Source: Collinsella sp. (lineage in GTDB: Bacteria; Actinomycetota; Coriobacteriia; Coriobacteriales; Coriobacteriaceae). Taken from it: DNA of 35,261 nt. Every line of letters begins with the position of its first letter. Position 1 is the stretch's first letter. Of this stretch, positions 1 through 6,796 are shown piece by piece. The stretch covers positions 1-35,261 of the forward strand of contig WGSQ01000003.1 in assembly GCA_014871605.1 (NCBI GenBank). Reading direction: 5' to 3'. The position numbers and the translations under genes were made by a program. The notes below the pieces were generated by a model, which saw nothing but the letters and a program-made list of their open reading frames with translations, had not been told where the DNA came from and ran no database searches.

Positions 1-9
1 AAGGGCGGG

Positions 10-27
10 GGCGGGGCATGCCCCGCC
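10..27. repeat. 18-bp perfect palindrome
   Basis: GGCGGGGCATGCCCCGCC is self-complementary over its full length. It could form a strong hairpin, but no clear T-tract follows on either strand. Role unknown; it may be a terminator relic or a protein site near the window edge. Confidence 0.5.
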
Positions 28-195
28 TCTTACACCACATCTCTGCGCGCTACCTTGGTAACGGGCTTCACATCTCAAATGGTGCCCCCAGCGGGATGTC
101 CGCGTGCGGCTGGCGCCGCCCGCTTTCGCTGCGTCGCTTCGCTCCTTGCGTGCTGCGCTGGAAAACGCTTCGCGTTTCCTCAGCTCCGCACCCTG

Positions 196-220
196 TCGGG
201 TTCGAATCCCGGCGCATGGG
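196..220 (+). other. tRNA T-arm-like fragment, possible attachment site remnant
   Basis: Positions 196-212 form a five-pair stem around the loop TTCGAAT, the conserved T-loop of tRNAs. The next bases would be an acceptor strand (CGCATGG) and discriminator. No matching acceptor 5' strand, D-arm or clear anticodon arm is visible upstream, so this is not an intact tRNA. Phages often integrate in tRNA 3' ends, and this lies beyond the lysis genes where a prophage edge is expected; that link is inference. Confidence 0.25.
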
Positions 221-228
221 TAGCAAAA

Positions 229-255
229 AGCCCGCTACCGCGAGGGTAACGGGCT
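229..255 (-). terminator. Rho-independent-like hairpin
   Basis: An 11-pair stem with one mismatch (arms 229-239 and 245-255) surrounds a 5-nt loop. Read on the minus strand it is followed by TTTTT, a typical terminator. On the plus strand the tail is poor. It would stop leftward transcription leaving the lysis genes if the first terminator leaks. Confidence 0.55.
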
Positions 256-367
256 CTTCAATTCAAATGGTGCCCCGTCTGCATAGATTCTAGAACCGAG
301 ATCTGCGCCGTTGGGACCGTCGTGCTGCTCAGGATACCACGGGCGGCGTAGCAACACCTTTTCTCGA

Positions 368-401
368 GAAAAAAGCCCGCTCGGGTTATCCCGGGCGGGC
401 T
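368..401 (-). terminator. Terminator of the late/lysis operon
   Basis: A 12-pair stem (arms 374-385 and 390-401, one G-T pair) with loop TTAT is followed on the minus strand by TTTTTT. It lies just past the last lysis-region gene and is the natural end of the long leftward late transcript. Confidence 0.85.
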
Positions 402-405
402 GAGG

Positions 406-495
406 CTAATGCCGGTTGATGCTCACGATGCAGAGCCCGATTGTCGCCACGGCGCCGCCGAAGAGCGAGCCGAGGACGAAGGCCAGCGCGATCAT
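406..495 (-). CDS. Small membrane protein, DUF3789-like
   Basis: This 29-residue peptide is almost entirely one hydrophobic segment (FVLGSLFGGAVATIGLCIV) with a short polar tail. The pattern 'LGxxFGG' followed by a membrane helix resembles the DUF3789 micro-proteins found beside phage lysis genes. The ATG begins one base after the endolysin stop codon, which suggests translational coupling; no strong ribosome site is visible. Function is not known; a role in lysis or membrane disturbance is inferred from position only. Confidence 0.6.
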   Translation of the reverse strand: MIALAFVLGSLFGGAVATIGLCIVSINRH

Positions 496-496
496 G

Positions 497-1561
497 CTAG
501 TACGGGTTGCCGTCGGTGACGCAGACCTGGAGTCGGTCGAGCGGCTCGCCGTAGAAACCAGCGTAGTCGTCGCCGCCGTACGTGGAGCCATCGTCGCACA
601 CGGTGTCGAGCCATCCGGGGCGCACGGTAGTCTGCGAGCGATACCACGCCTGCTTGTACTCCTCGCCGCTCGGGGTCACATAGTACATGCGCACACCGTC
701 GATGGTGTTGCCGGCGATTCCGGCGCAACCGTTGACGGTATCGTTGCGGTCGCCCTTGGAAACATAGTCGAGCCAGCCGTCCTCGATGGTATGCACCTGA
801 TACTTGAGCGTGCCGCGATCGACTCGGGCGCAAAGGAGGTCGTGCTGTCGGCACGGGTATCCAGCGAAGCCGTTGTCCCCGGCGCCGAAGTCGGTCACCT
901 CGTCCAGCCATCCGCCGCCCTTGAGGTGGAGGGAGTAGTGGACGGGGATGCGCTTGCCAGATGACTTCGTGAAGCCGCCGGATGCCGCCTGAGAGGGCTT
1001 TGCCGCGGCAGGCTTAGCGGCGGCGGAGGGAGCGGGCGCCTTGCCGCCCTTCATCGCGTCGTACCACGCCTGAGCGCGCTGCATGTAATGGTCGCGCTGG
1101 GAGCCCGCAAGCTCGCCGGGGCAAGCCGTGGCGCTCCAGTAGCGGTGCGGGAACACGTTCTTGCACCACTCGGGGCGACCGAGGCCGTAGTACAGGCACA
1201 GGGCCGCGACAAGGTGTGCGCCGCTCTCGATTGCCTTCTCGTGGACCGTCCACGGGTTGCTGCCGCTGTTGGCGTGCTCGATGGAGATGGTCGTATCGTT
1301 GCCGCGTCCGGTGCCGATTCCGTCGCCGCAGGCGTAGGCGCGGTCGAGATCGTTGACGTGCTGCACGATGTAGCCGTTGCGGTCGACCGAGTAGTGCGCC
1401 GAGCAGCCGTTGGCGCCCCAGATGCCGTTGCACTGGCCGGCGTTGAGGTCGCCCGCCATGTGGTGGATCGTGACGCCCTTGATGCCGAACGGACGGCCCG
1501 CCGAGAAGTTGCGCCCCAGAAGCTTGTACTCGTCCGGCTGGACGTTTGCGAAGTCTGCCAT
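497..1561 (-). CDS. Endolysin: N-acetylmuramoyl-L-alanine amidase with three GW-type repeats
   Basis: A 354-residue phage lysin. Residues about 20-170 match an Amidase_2 (PGRP-like) zinc amidase: IHHMAG near residue 32 supplies one His ligand, and FPHRYWSATACPG (residues 137-149) supplies His139 and Cys147. It would cut the amide bond between muramic acid and the stem peptide. An Ala/Pro/Lys linker (about 172-198) leads to three repeats centred on GWLD (Trp218, Trp263, Trp317), each followed by an 'x-G/A-GFAGxx' element, resembling ChW/GW wall-binding repeats. The ATG is preceded by GGAGGACTA and overlaps the holin stop (TAATG), so the two are coupled. There is no signal peptide, consistent with holin-dependent release. 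Confidence 0.92.
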   Translation of the reverse strand: MADFANVQPDEYKLLGRNFSAGRPFGIKGVTIHHMAGDLNAGQCNGIWGANGCSAHYSVDRNGYIVQHVNDLDRAYACGDGIGTGRGNDTTISIEHANSGSNPWTVHEKAIESGAHLVAALCLYYGLGRPEWCKNVFPHRYWSATACPGELAGSQRDHYMQRAQAWYDAMKGGKAPAPSAAAKPAAAKPSQAASGGFTKSSGKRIPVHYSLHLKGGGWLDEVTDFGAGDNGFAGYPCRQHDLLCARVDRGTLKYQVHTIEDGWLDYVSKGDRNDTVNGCAGIAGNTIDGVRMYYVTPSGEEYKQAWYRSQTTVRPGWLDTVCDDGSTYGGDDYAGFYGEPLDRLQVCVTDGNPY

Positions 1562-1866
1562 TAGTCCTCCTTGATGTCGCCGAGCGCCAGCAGGGCGTCC
1601 AGCCATTTGTCCGTGATGCCGACCGATTTGAAGGCCGCGTAGGCCACCTGAACGCCGCCTACCGCGGCGAAGATGGACGTAACCCATGCCGAAGGTTCGG
1701 TCGGGACGCCGCCCAACATGGCCGTGAGGGCGCCGCATCCCGCCGAGACGGCGATTGCCGTCCAGCGGGCGACGTTGCCCGTCATCGCCTTCGTCTTGAT
1801 CGCCTGCACGATGTACGGCACGACCAGGACCGTGCACACCGTGAGGCCCGCCTGGATCTCATTCAT
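1561..1866 (-). CDS. Phage holin-like membrane protein
   Basis: A 101-residue protein with hydrophobic stretches near residues 6-21, 35-52 and 63-80 and a charged C-terminus (GDIKED). Size, hydrophobicity and position directly before the amidase fit a holin that permeabilises the membrane at the end of the lytic cycle. AGGAG lies 7 nt before the ATG. Its stop overlaps the endolysin start by one base. The exact holin family cannot be fixed by eye. Confidence 0.75.
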   Translation of the reverse strand: MNEIQAGLTVCTVLVVPYIVQAIKTKAMTGNVARWTAIAVSAGCGALTAMLGGVPTEPSAWVTSIFAAVGGVQVAYAAFKSVGITDKWLDALLALGDIKED

Positions 1867-1876
1867 TCGATTGCTC

Positions 1877-2290
1877 CTATCTGTCGGATTCCTTGCTGTA
1901 GATAAGGTCGACGCGGTCGCAGATGTGGTCGACCTTCTCGGCCATCCCCTGGCTCCTCGCCTGGCTGTGCGCCAAGTCCGCGTGCAAGACCTCGTTGGAC
2001 GCCACGACGGACTCCATGAGCGTCTTCATCGCCTCCATGAGGCTGTTGCTGCGCTCCATCTGCGCGGCGATGCGGCCCTCCATCTGCGAGCGCTCGCGGT
2101 CCCGCTGCGCGCGCTCGTCGACTTCGGCCTGCTTGCGCTCCTCGCGCTTGAGGTCGAGCTCGCCCTTCCGCTGGTTTTGGCGTTTGTACTCCTCAAGAAA
2201 TTGTTTCCCGAAGTAGAACGCAACGAGCGTCAGGAGCACGCCGCCGAGCCAAGCCGGTCCGTAAGGCGCAAAAAGTTTGAGCACTTCCAT
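1877..2290 (-). CDS. Membrane-anchored coiled-coil protein of the lysis module
   Basis: 137 residues. An N-terminal hydrophobic helix (PAWLGGVLLTLVAFYFG) is followed by a long Lys/Arg/Glu-rich region with heptad spacing, likely a coiled coil, ending in EKVDHICDRVDLIY. Similar membrane-plus-coiled-coil proteins (XhlA-like) accompany holins. The start at MEVLKLF is chosen because GGAGG lies upstream and the upstream in-frame sequence overlaps the XkdX gene. Function is inferred from location only. Confidence 0.65.
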   Translation of the reverse strand: MEVLKLFAPYGPAWLGGVLLTLVAFYFGKQFLEEYKRQNQRKGELDLKREERKQAEVDERAQRDRERSQMEGRIAAQMERSNSLMEAMKTLMESVVASNEVLHADLAHSQARSQGMAEKVDHICDRVDLIYSKESDR

Positions 2291-2310
2291 CCTGGGCGCC
2301 CTCCTTCCGC

Positions 2311-2478
2311 CTATTCGGCCGTGTACTCCTCGCCGGTGATCTCCTTGTACTCGTCGGCGGTGATCCACTTGCACTCGACGGCCTTGTGCACTCGCGCCTT
2401 ACTCCAAAGAGGTCGGTCGTAGTACTTCTTGACGAGCGCGAAGTGCTCGGAATGCCCGTCGGTCTTCTTCGTCGGCAT
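2311..2478 (-). CDS. XkdX family protein
   Basis: A 55-residue protein ending in ADEYKEITGEEYTAE with VKKYYDRPLWSK near the N-terminus. This is the XkdX signature (KKYYDxGLW ... ITxxxYxEITGEEY), a small protein encoded at the end of many Firmicutes-type tail modules just before the holin. Its biochemical role is unknown. The ATG overlaps the stop of the preceding gene (TAATG). Confidence 0.85.
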   Translation of the reverse strand: MPTKKTDGHSEHFALVKKYYDRPLWSKARVHKAVECKWITADEYKEITGEEYTAE

Positions 2479-2798
2479 TACTGGTCACCTCCGACCGTCA
2501 TGAGCAGGTAGTCGATGTTCGCCGTGTTCTGCTCGATCTGCGTCGGCTTCGACGCCTGCTCGCGCATCTGGCCGAGCAGCGCCGACACGTCGGGCGTCTC
2601 GCCTCTGTCGTAGGCGGCGAGCGCCGCCGTATAGGCCATCTTCTTGGCCTTCTGCTCGATGTACGAGTCGTCGTCGATGACGCCCGCCTCATGGGCCGCG
2701 TCGGGGTCGCCGAGCTGCGAGAGCAGGTTTCGCAGCGCGTTCACCTCGGCCTGCGTGCCGTCGTCCACGATGTCGGGACGCTCCTCCTCAGTGTCCAT
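2478..2798 (-). CDS. Small tail-module protein upstream of XkdX
   Basis: 106 residues, acidic, with a likely helical C-terminus ending EQNTANIDYLLMTVGGDQ. Proteins of this size with an 'IEQNTANIDYLLMM'-like end commonly precede XkdX in siphophages; no function is known. AAAGGAG sits 5 nt before the ATG, and the gene overlaps the RT stop by 11 nt, so it is translated from the DGR transcript or from the same late message. Confidence 0.7.
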   Translation of the reverse strand: MDTEEERPDIVDDGTQAEVNALRNLLSQLGDPDAAHEAGVIDDDSYIEQKAKKMAYTAALAAYDRGETPDVSALLGQMREQASKPTQIEQNTANIDYLLMTVGGDQ

Positions 2799-3999
2799 GC
2801 GGACTCCTTTCTGCTAGGGGATGTGCGGACATCGTATCGGCGGCGTGAGACTGGCTGGCACCGACGACGAGCTCGGCGAACAGCCGGTCGAAGTCGCGCA
2901 CGATCAAGTGCACGTCCATGCGGAACCTCGGCCTACCGTCGCCCCGCTTCCGCTCGAGAGACCCGCGGAACGACATATAGGAGACGTACGCCTGCTCGAG
3001 CGTCATGCTTCCCTCGGCGACCATGCGTGCATGTATGCGCAGCTTCCGGCGCTCGCGTGCGAGGGACTTCGGTATCGGCGTCACGACGATCCTGCCCGAC
3101 TCGGTGAAGCGGAACCGCTTCTTGAGGAACGTGAACCCGCGCGTGAGCTTCACCACCCTGGTCTTCCTCTCGTTGATGGTGATGCCGAGCGACGAGCACA
3201 GGGCGCGGGCGGCGTCGAGGAACCGCCAGAGGGTCTCCTTGTCGAGCGCTATGAAGTAGGAGTCGTCCATGTACCGGCCCGACGCCTCGATTCCGCGCCA
3301 GCGCTCGCCGAGATGGTCGAGCGGGGACGGTATGGCGACGGCCAGCGCCTGGTTCGGCTCGCTGCCGAGGCCGAGCCCGATCCTGCCGTTCGCCTCTATC
3401 TGCAGGCGCATGAACTCGACGGCCGCGGGGTCTGTGAGCGTCCGCCTCACGAGGTCCAGCGCCGTTCCGTGGTCGATTGTCCCGAAGTAGTCGGAGAAGT
3501 CCATGAGCAGGACGTAGCCCTCCGCGCCGTGCCTGCGGTAATGCTCGGCGAGCTGCCCCTTCAGGCGCATGAGGGCGTAGTCCGTGCCCCTGCCGCGCAT
3601 GTTGGCCGCGCATCCCGGCGTGAGCGTCGGCCACACCGCCGGGGCCATGACCGCCCTCGTGACCGCCTTCTGTATCACGCGTTCGGAGAACCGCGGGGCG
3701 GCTATCGCCCTGTCCTTCCCGCGCTCGATGACGTGGAACCGGACGAAGCCCTTGCGGATGCCGTTGCCCGCCAGGAGGTCCCGGCGTGCGTAGAGCGAGT
3801 TGCGCAGGGAGTGGATCATGTATCGCTGGACGCTTGCCTTCCAACGGACGCCCTTGGCGGCGTCGCGTGCCGCCTCGTGGATGTTGTCGAGGCGGGCGGC
3901 ATTGGAGATGGTGAGGGCCGCGCAGCGCTTCGCCCTGTTCGCGGCCCTCTTCGCATCGCGCCTGGCTCTCCTGGCCTTTCGGCGCTCATCGCTATTCAT
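2788..3999 (-). CDS. DGR reverse transcriptase
   Basis: About 403 residues. Visible RT motifs in order: FHVIERGKDRAIAAP and FSERVIQKAV (motifs 1-2 region, about 88-115), LLMDFSDYFGTIDH with catalytic Asp near 167 (motif A), GLGLGSEPNQALA (about 208-220, the position of the SQ-type motif in DGR RTs), and YMDD at about 243-246 (motif C). The N-terminal 30 residues are very basic. No maturase, endonuclease or retron domain is present. It would copy the template repeat RNA into cDNA with errors at adenines, together with Avd. It lies last in the order target-avd-TR-RT. Start is uncertain: ATG at 3999 has a weak GGGA; a GTG at 4014 adds 5 residues. Confidence 0.93.
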   Translation of the reverse strand: MNSDERRKARRARRDAKRAANRAKRCAALTISNAARLDNIHEAARDAAKGVRWKASVQRYMIHSLRNSLYARRDLLAGNGIRKGFVRFHVIERGKDRAIAAPRFSERVIQKAVTRAVMAPAVWPTLTPGCAANMRGRGTDYALMRLKGQLAEHYRRHGAEGYVLLMDFSDYFGTIDHGTALDLVRRTLTDPAAVEFMRLQIEANGRIGLGLGSEPNQALAVAIPSPLDHLGERWRGIEASGRYMDDSYFIALDKETLWRFLDAARALCSSLGITINERKTRVVKLTRGFTFLKKRFRFTESGRIVVTPIPKSLARERRKLRIHARMVAEGSMTLEQAYVSYMSFRGSLERKRGDGRPRFRMDVHLIVRDFDRLFAELVVGASQSHAADTMSAHPLAERSPHGH

Positions 4000-4349
4000 G
4001 ATGGCATCCCGCACGGCCTTCGCCTATGGGCGCCGGCGTTCCCAGGCCGCTTAGGGAGGAGCAATGAAACCGCGTCGAGCGCCGAAGCTCGCGGCCATGC
4101 AAGGAGCGGACTGCCCTCCCAGCGGGATGCGTCTTTACGGGCGCGTGCCCGAACGTCGGCCCTTCCTTCCTCATGTGCTCGGAGCCCCGCGCACCGGCGG
4201 GGCTGTCTGGCGAGTATGAGCAATCCCACGCGCGGGCGAATCCAGCCGTCCGCGGCACCGTTGTAGCCGGCGCTGCCGTAGCTGCTGACGTAGCAGACGT
4301 TCGCAGACGAGCCACCCCTGACGGAACGGAGCCACCAGTTGTAGCGGTT
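4000..4349 (-). ncRNA. DGR RNA: template repeat plus spacer
   Basis: In studied DGRs (Bordetella phage BPP-1) the RNA containing the TR and the spacer up to the RT gene primes and templates mutagenic cDNA synthesis. Here the segment between avd and the RT, TR at 4217-4349 then a spacer of about 200 nt (4015-4216), has no credible gene with a ribosome site and fits that role. Exact ends cannot be seen from sequence. Confidence 0.65.
4217..4349 (-). repeat. DGR template repeat (TR)
   Basis: 133 bp aligned without gaps to 4885-5017 (offset 668). There are 13 differences: 11 at TR adenines on the coding strand (six A-to-G, four A-to-C, one A-to-T) and two elsewhere (positions 4221 and 4280). The stretch has 20 adenines, so more than half have changed, against 2 of 113 other bases. 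TR codons at the variable sites are mostly AAC and TAC, the typical mutable codons. It starts 25 nt downstream of avd. Confidence 0.93.
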
Positions 4350-4373
4350 AACAAGGGACGACGTCCTGCCATT

Positions 4374-4796
4374 CTACCGCGCCCCGATCAGCTTGACGCC
4401 CTTGCGTGCGCCTTTGAGCAGCTTAATCTCGGAGTCGATGAGCTCCGCCATGTGCTCGAATGCCCCGGCGTGCTGCGTGTCTCCCTTTCTGCGGTACACC
4501 TCGAGGTATGCCTGCACGTCTTGGTACAGCTGCTCGCAGTCGGCGGCGGCCAGTGTGAGGTAGTGTTTGCGTGCCGCGACGTTCTCGGCGGTGTTCGGGT
4601 AGAACGCCTCGGACTTGACGATGTTGTAGACGACGCTGCGGGCCGTCTCGGCCATCGGGACGGCGAACGTGAAGCGCTGCGATTTCGGGATGGCGCTTGA
4701 CGTGATGATGCCCAGCACCTCCACACGCAGCTCGATGGCCGTGTTGTAGAACTCGCGCTCGCTCAGATTTCTAAGCCTCTCGGGTACTCCGCTCAA
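4374..4796 (-). CDS. avd: Avd, DGR accessory variability determinant
   Basis: About 140 residues, predicted mostly helical, with basic residues scattered through helices (PERLRNLSEREFYNTAIEL, IPKSQRFTFAVPM, KLLKGARKGVKL). Size, helix content and position between target gene and TR match Avd, a pentameric four-helix-bundle protein that binds RT and TR RNA and is needed for mutagenic retrohoming. The start is taken as TTG at 4796, because GAGAGGAG lies 7 nt upstream; the ATG at 4820 has no ribosome site and abuts a terminator-like hairpin. The assignment rests on pattern and context. Confidence 0.85.
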   Translation of the reverse strand: MSGVPERLRNLSEREFYNTAIELRVEVLGIITSSAIPKSQRFTFAVPMAETARSVVYNIVKSEAFYPNTAENVAARKHYLTLAAADCEQLYQDVQAYLEVYRRKGDTQHAGAFEHMAELIDSEIKLLKGARKGVKLIGAR

Positions 4797-4824
4797 GGCG
4801 ATGCTCCTCTCTCGTGACATGAAA

Positions 4825-4849
4825 AGGCGCACGCGCGAGGCGTGCGCCT
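4825..4849 (-). terminator. Hairpin between variable gene and avd
   Basis: A perfect 9-pair stem (AGGCGCACG / CGTGCGCCT) with a 7-nt loop is followed on the minus strand by TTTTC. It looks like a terminator or attenuator after the target gene. DGR targets also carry a GC-rich hairpin just downstream of the variable repeat that aids target recognition; this one starts about 36 nt past the variable repeat, so it could serve both roles. Confidence 0.7.
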
Positions 4850-4876
4850 GGTTGGTGTCCTGTACGGTCCGCTTCG

Positions 4877-5791
4877 CTACCCTAGGAGGAAGCCCACGCG
4901 CGGGCGAAACCAGCCGTCCGCGGCACCGGTGCAGCCGGCGCCGCCGTTGCTGCTGACGCAGCAGACGCTCGCAGACGAGCCACCCCTGACGGAACGGAGC
5001 CACCAGCCGTAGCGGGTGCCGTTGAGTCGGTGCGCGGTGTCCTTGAAGAGGTCGAACTGGCAGTCGAAGCCGACGGAGAATCCGGGCGTGCCCCAAACCG
5101 GGCAGCCGTAGACCTCCATCTCGGAGAGCGACCAGATCTTGCCGATGTCCTGCCAGCTCCAGTTGTTGGAGTCGGTGAGCGCACCGGAGGCGCTGTAGCG
5201 CTCCTCGAGCAGGACGCGCTGCGTGAGGATGTACTTGGTCAGGCCCTCGGGGAGGCACGCCTCGAATGCCGTCTCCCAGCCCTTGAGCTGCGAGCACAGG
5301 TACGGGTTCTTGACATCTGCCGTGCCCTGGTTGGTGTTCGTCTTGTTCCACGGGATGCACGAGGAGTTGGTGACTCCGGCGTAGGAGGAGCTGACCGCGA
5401 TGGGCGCGGAGGCCACGAACGCGATGTGGTGCCCCTTGCCGCGGTCGTCGCACCACAGGTACGGGTCGATGTGCGCGATGATGAATCGCACGGACTGTTG
5501 GCCCGCCACGCCGGAAGCGGAGACGAGAGGAACGTCGAGGTAGTCGCCCACGCGCAGGCCCGCGAAGTTGTTGGCGGCGATGCGCTTGTGCAGCGCGTCG
5601 TAGACCGTGCCGCCGCCGATCTCTCCGGCGAGCAGCGTCGCGATGCTCTGTCCGCCGTACTTGCCGATGAGCGCCAGGCGGTTGTACTCCGAGCCGGCGA
5701 GCGCGGCCTCGGCGTTGGTGCGGGCGGCCTGGTCGATGATCGGGTAGCTTGTGCCACCGACCGAGAAGCGTTCCGCGTTTACGTTTGCCAT
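4877..5791 (-). CDS. DGR variable protein, putative tail-tip adhesin
   Basis: 304 residues. The N-terminus (MANVNAERFSVGGTSYPI) resembles openings of phage tail/fibre proteins, then a central domain containing VGDYLDVPL and YLWCDDRGKGHH, and a C-terminal segment with WWLRSVRGGSS and GWFRPRVGFLL, a pattern of DUF6273-like C-type-lectin-fold proteins. Residues 259-303 are the variable repeat. Compared with the TR-encoded version, altered residues are Thr259, Gly262, Ser275, Cys278, Asn282, Gly284, Cys287, Thr288, Phe295, Phe301 and Leu303. AAAGGAAA precedes the ATG. It lies beside a fibre gene, so it likely displays variable ligand-binding surface on the tail tip; the ligand is unknown. Confidence 0.88.
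   Translation of the reverse strand: MANVNAERFSVGGTSYPIIDQAARTNAEAALAGSEYNRLALIGKYGGQSIATLLAGEIGGGTVYDALHKRIAANNFAGLRVGDYLDVPLVSASGVAGQQSVRFIIAHIDPYLWCDDRGKGHHIAFVASAPIAVSSSYAGVTNSSCIPWNKTNTNQGTADVKNPYLCSQLKGWETAFEACLPEGLTKYILTQRVLLEERYSASGALTDSNNWSWQDIGKIWSLSEMEVYGCPVWGTPGFSVGFDCQFDLFKDTAHRLNGTRYGWWLRSVRGGSSASVCCVSSNGGAGCTGAADGWFRPRVGFLLG
4885..5017 (-). repeat. DGR variable repeat (VR)
   Basis: The 3' end of the target gene, matching the TR at 4217-4349. The run shared without change near the 3' end (coding CGCCCGCGCGTGGG) is GC-rich and is the likely initiation-of-mutagenic-homology segment. The G-to-C difference at 4889 versus TR 4221 lies here, as IMH and its TR counterpart often differ. 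Similarity ends abruptly at both limits. Confidence 0.92.
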
Positions 5792-5804
5792 TTCAGTTTC
5801 CTTT

Positions 5805-6530
5805 CTATGCGAGCACGAGTGTCGTGCCTGATACCGAGCAGGTCGAACCGAGCGTCACGGTTCCGTTGCTGTAGGACGCCTTGGACGACGGCGCGTAGAC
5901 CGTCCCGCCGATGAAGATGAACTTGCCGGTGGCGTCGGCGAGCATGGTCGCGAGCGCCGCGTTCTGGTCGCGCAGGTCCGAGATGTCCGAGTCGCCGGCG
6001 CTGCCCTGAGCGACCGAGTTGGCGATCTGCAATGCCTGGCTCGCGGCGGCCTCGGCACGCGAGGCCGCTCCGTTCGCCGCCGCCGCGGCGTTCGCCGAAG
6101 CCTGCTGGTCGGCGGCGTGCTCGTCGTTGCGCCTGGTCTCGGCGGCCTTTCTCGCCTCCTCGTTGCGCTCTCGCGCCTGCTCGCTCGATTTCCTCGCGTT
6201 CTCGTTCGTGGTGCGCGTCGCCTCGTCGGTCCGTCTCTGGTTCTCATTCTGGACTCGCGCCACCTCGTTGTTCGCGCGGTTCACCTCGGCGCTCAGGCGC
6301 GACTGCTCGTTCGACGCCCTCGTCTTCTCCGCCGATGCGCGTTTTTCCTCCGCGGCGTTGGCACTGTTCGTCGCCGAGTTGCACGCGGAGGCGGCCGCAT
6401 GCGCCTTATTGGCCGCGTCCATCGCTATCGTCGACGCGATGTAGTAGATCTGGCCGTCGGTCGTGCGCACCCTGTCGACGTTTCCGTTCGCGTCGAGCAT
6501 CAGTGCGGCGTACTGCGTGGTGTCTGCCAT
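5805..6530 (-). CDS. Coiled-coil tail fibre / baseplate protein
   Basis: 241 residues. Residues about 8-35 form a small N-terminal domain (QYAALMLDANGNVDRVRTT), followed by about 110 residues of R-x-x-x-E/N repeats (NRANNEVARVQNENQRR) typical of BppU-like or fibre coiled coils, an Ala-rich helix, and a beta-rich C-terminus (YSNGTVTLGSTCSVSG). Likely a trimeric fibre stalk joined to the baseplate, next to the variable adhesin. ATG at 6530 is chosen over a TTG three bases earlier because GGAGG lies 5 nt before it. Confidence 0.75.
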   Translation of the reverse strand: MADTTQYAALMLDANGNVDRVRTTDGQIYYIASTIAMDAANKAHAAASACNSATNSANAAEEKRASAEKTRASNEQSRLSAEVNRANNEVARVQNENQRRTDEATRTTNENARKSSEQARERNEEARKAAETRRNDEHAADQQASANAAAAANGAASRAEAAASQALQIANSVAQGSAGDSDISDLRDQNAALATMLADATGKFIFIGGTVYAPSSKASYSNGTVTLGSTCSVSGTTLVLA

Positions 6531-6541
6531 CAACCCCTCCC

Positions 6542-6796
6542 TTACTTTGCTATGAGGCCCGTGACTATCGCCTGCGGGCCGATGGTCTCGACGATGCAGC
6601 GGTCACCGGCCTTGGCGGCGGAGCACGCTGTGGTCATGGGGAGGCCAGACAGCGTCGCGCCGGAGATGGCAACCGTGGCCGTCACGCCCGAGACGGATCG
6701 CACCGTCCCGAGCCCGACGGAGTGGCCGGAGCCTCCCTGCGGCGAGAAGAGCGACGCGAGCTGCTCGCCGGCGTCGGCTATGGCGTTAGCGTTCAA
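6542..6796 (-). CDS. Small tail/baseplate protein
   Basis: 84 residues with repeated short beta-rich segments (VGLGTVRSVSGVTATVAISGA, GDRCIVETIGPQAIVTGLI), suggesting an OB-like or beta-barrel domain of the kind found in small siphophage baseplate proteins. It begins at TTG and overlaps the preceding gene by 11 nt, with GATGAGG upstream. No specific family is recognised. Confidence 0.65.
   Translation of the reverse strand: MNANAIADAGEQLASLFSPQGGSGHSVGLGTVRSVSGVTATVAISGATLSGLPMTTACSAAKAGDRCIVETIGPQAIVTGLIAK

Larger units (their letters stand above)
57..276. repeat. Imperfect direct repeat pair (57-88 and 246-276)
   Basis: Both copies start with GGTAACGGGCT and end with TCAAATGGTGCCCC, with a short variable middle. 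Each GGTAACGGGCT is the right arm of a hairpin. The 190-bp spacing and shared hairpin suggest duplication of a terminator-like segment, or remnants of an attachment or tRNA-flanking region. No gene is convincing between the copies; reading frames here lack ribosome sites and family resemblance. Confidence 0.5.

Noticed and set aside
100..225. Complete tRNA gene
   Set aside because: Only the T-arm fits; no acceptor partner, D-arm or clear anticodon arm was found.
2788..3999. Group II intron, retron or abortive-infection RT
   Set aside because: No maturase domain, intron ends or msr/msd RNA; the TR/VR pair and Avd explain the RT as a DGR.
2821..4266. 481-residue plus-strand open frame opposite the reverse transcriptase
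   Set aside because: It is antisense to a clearly conserved RT, has no ribosome site and no family pattern; long shadow frames are expected at this GC content.
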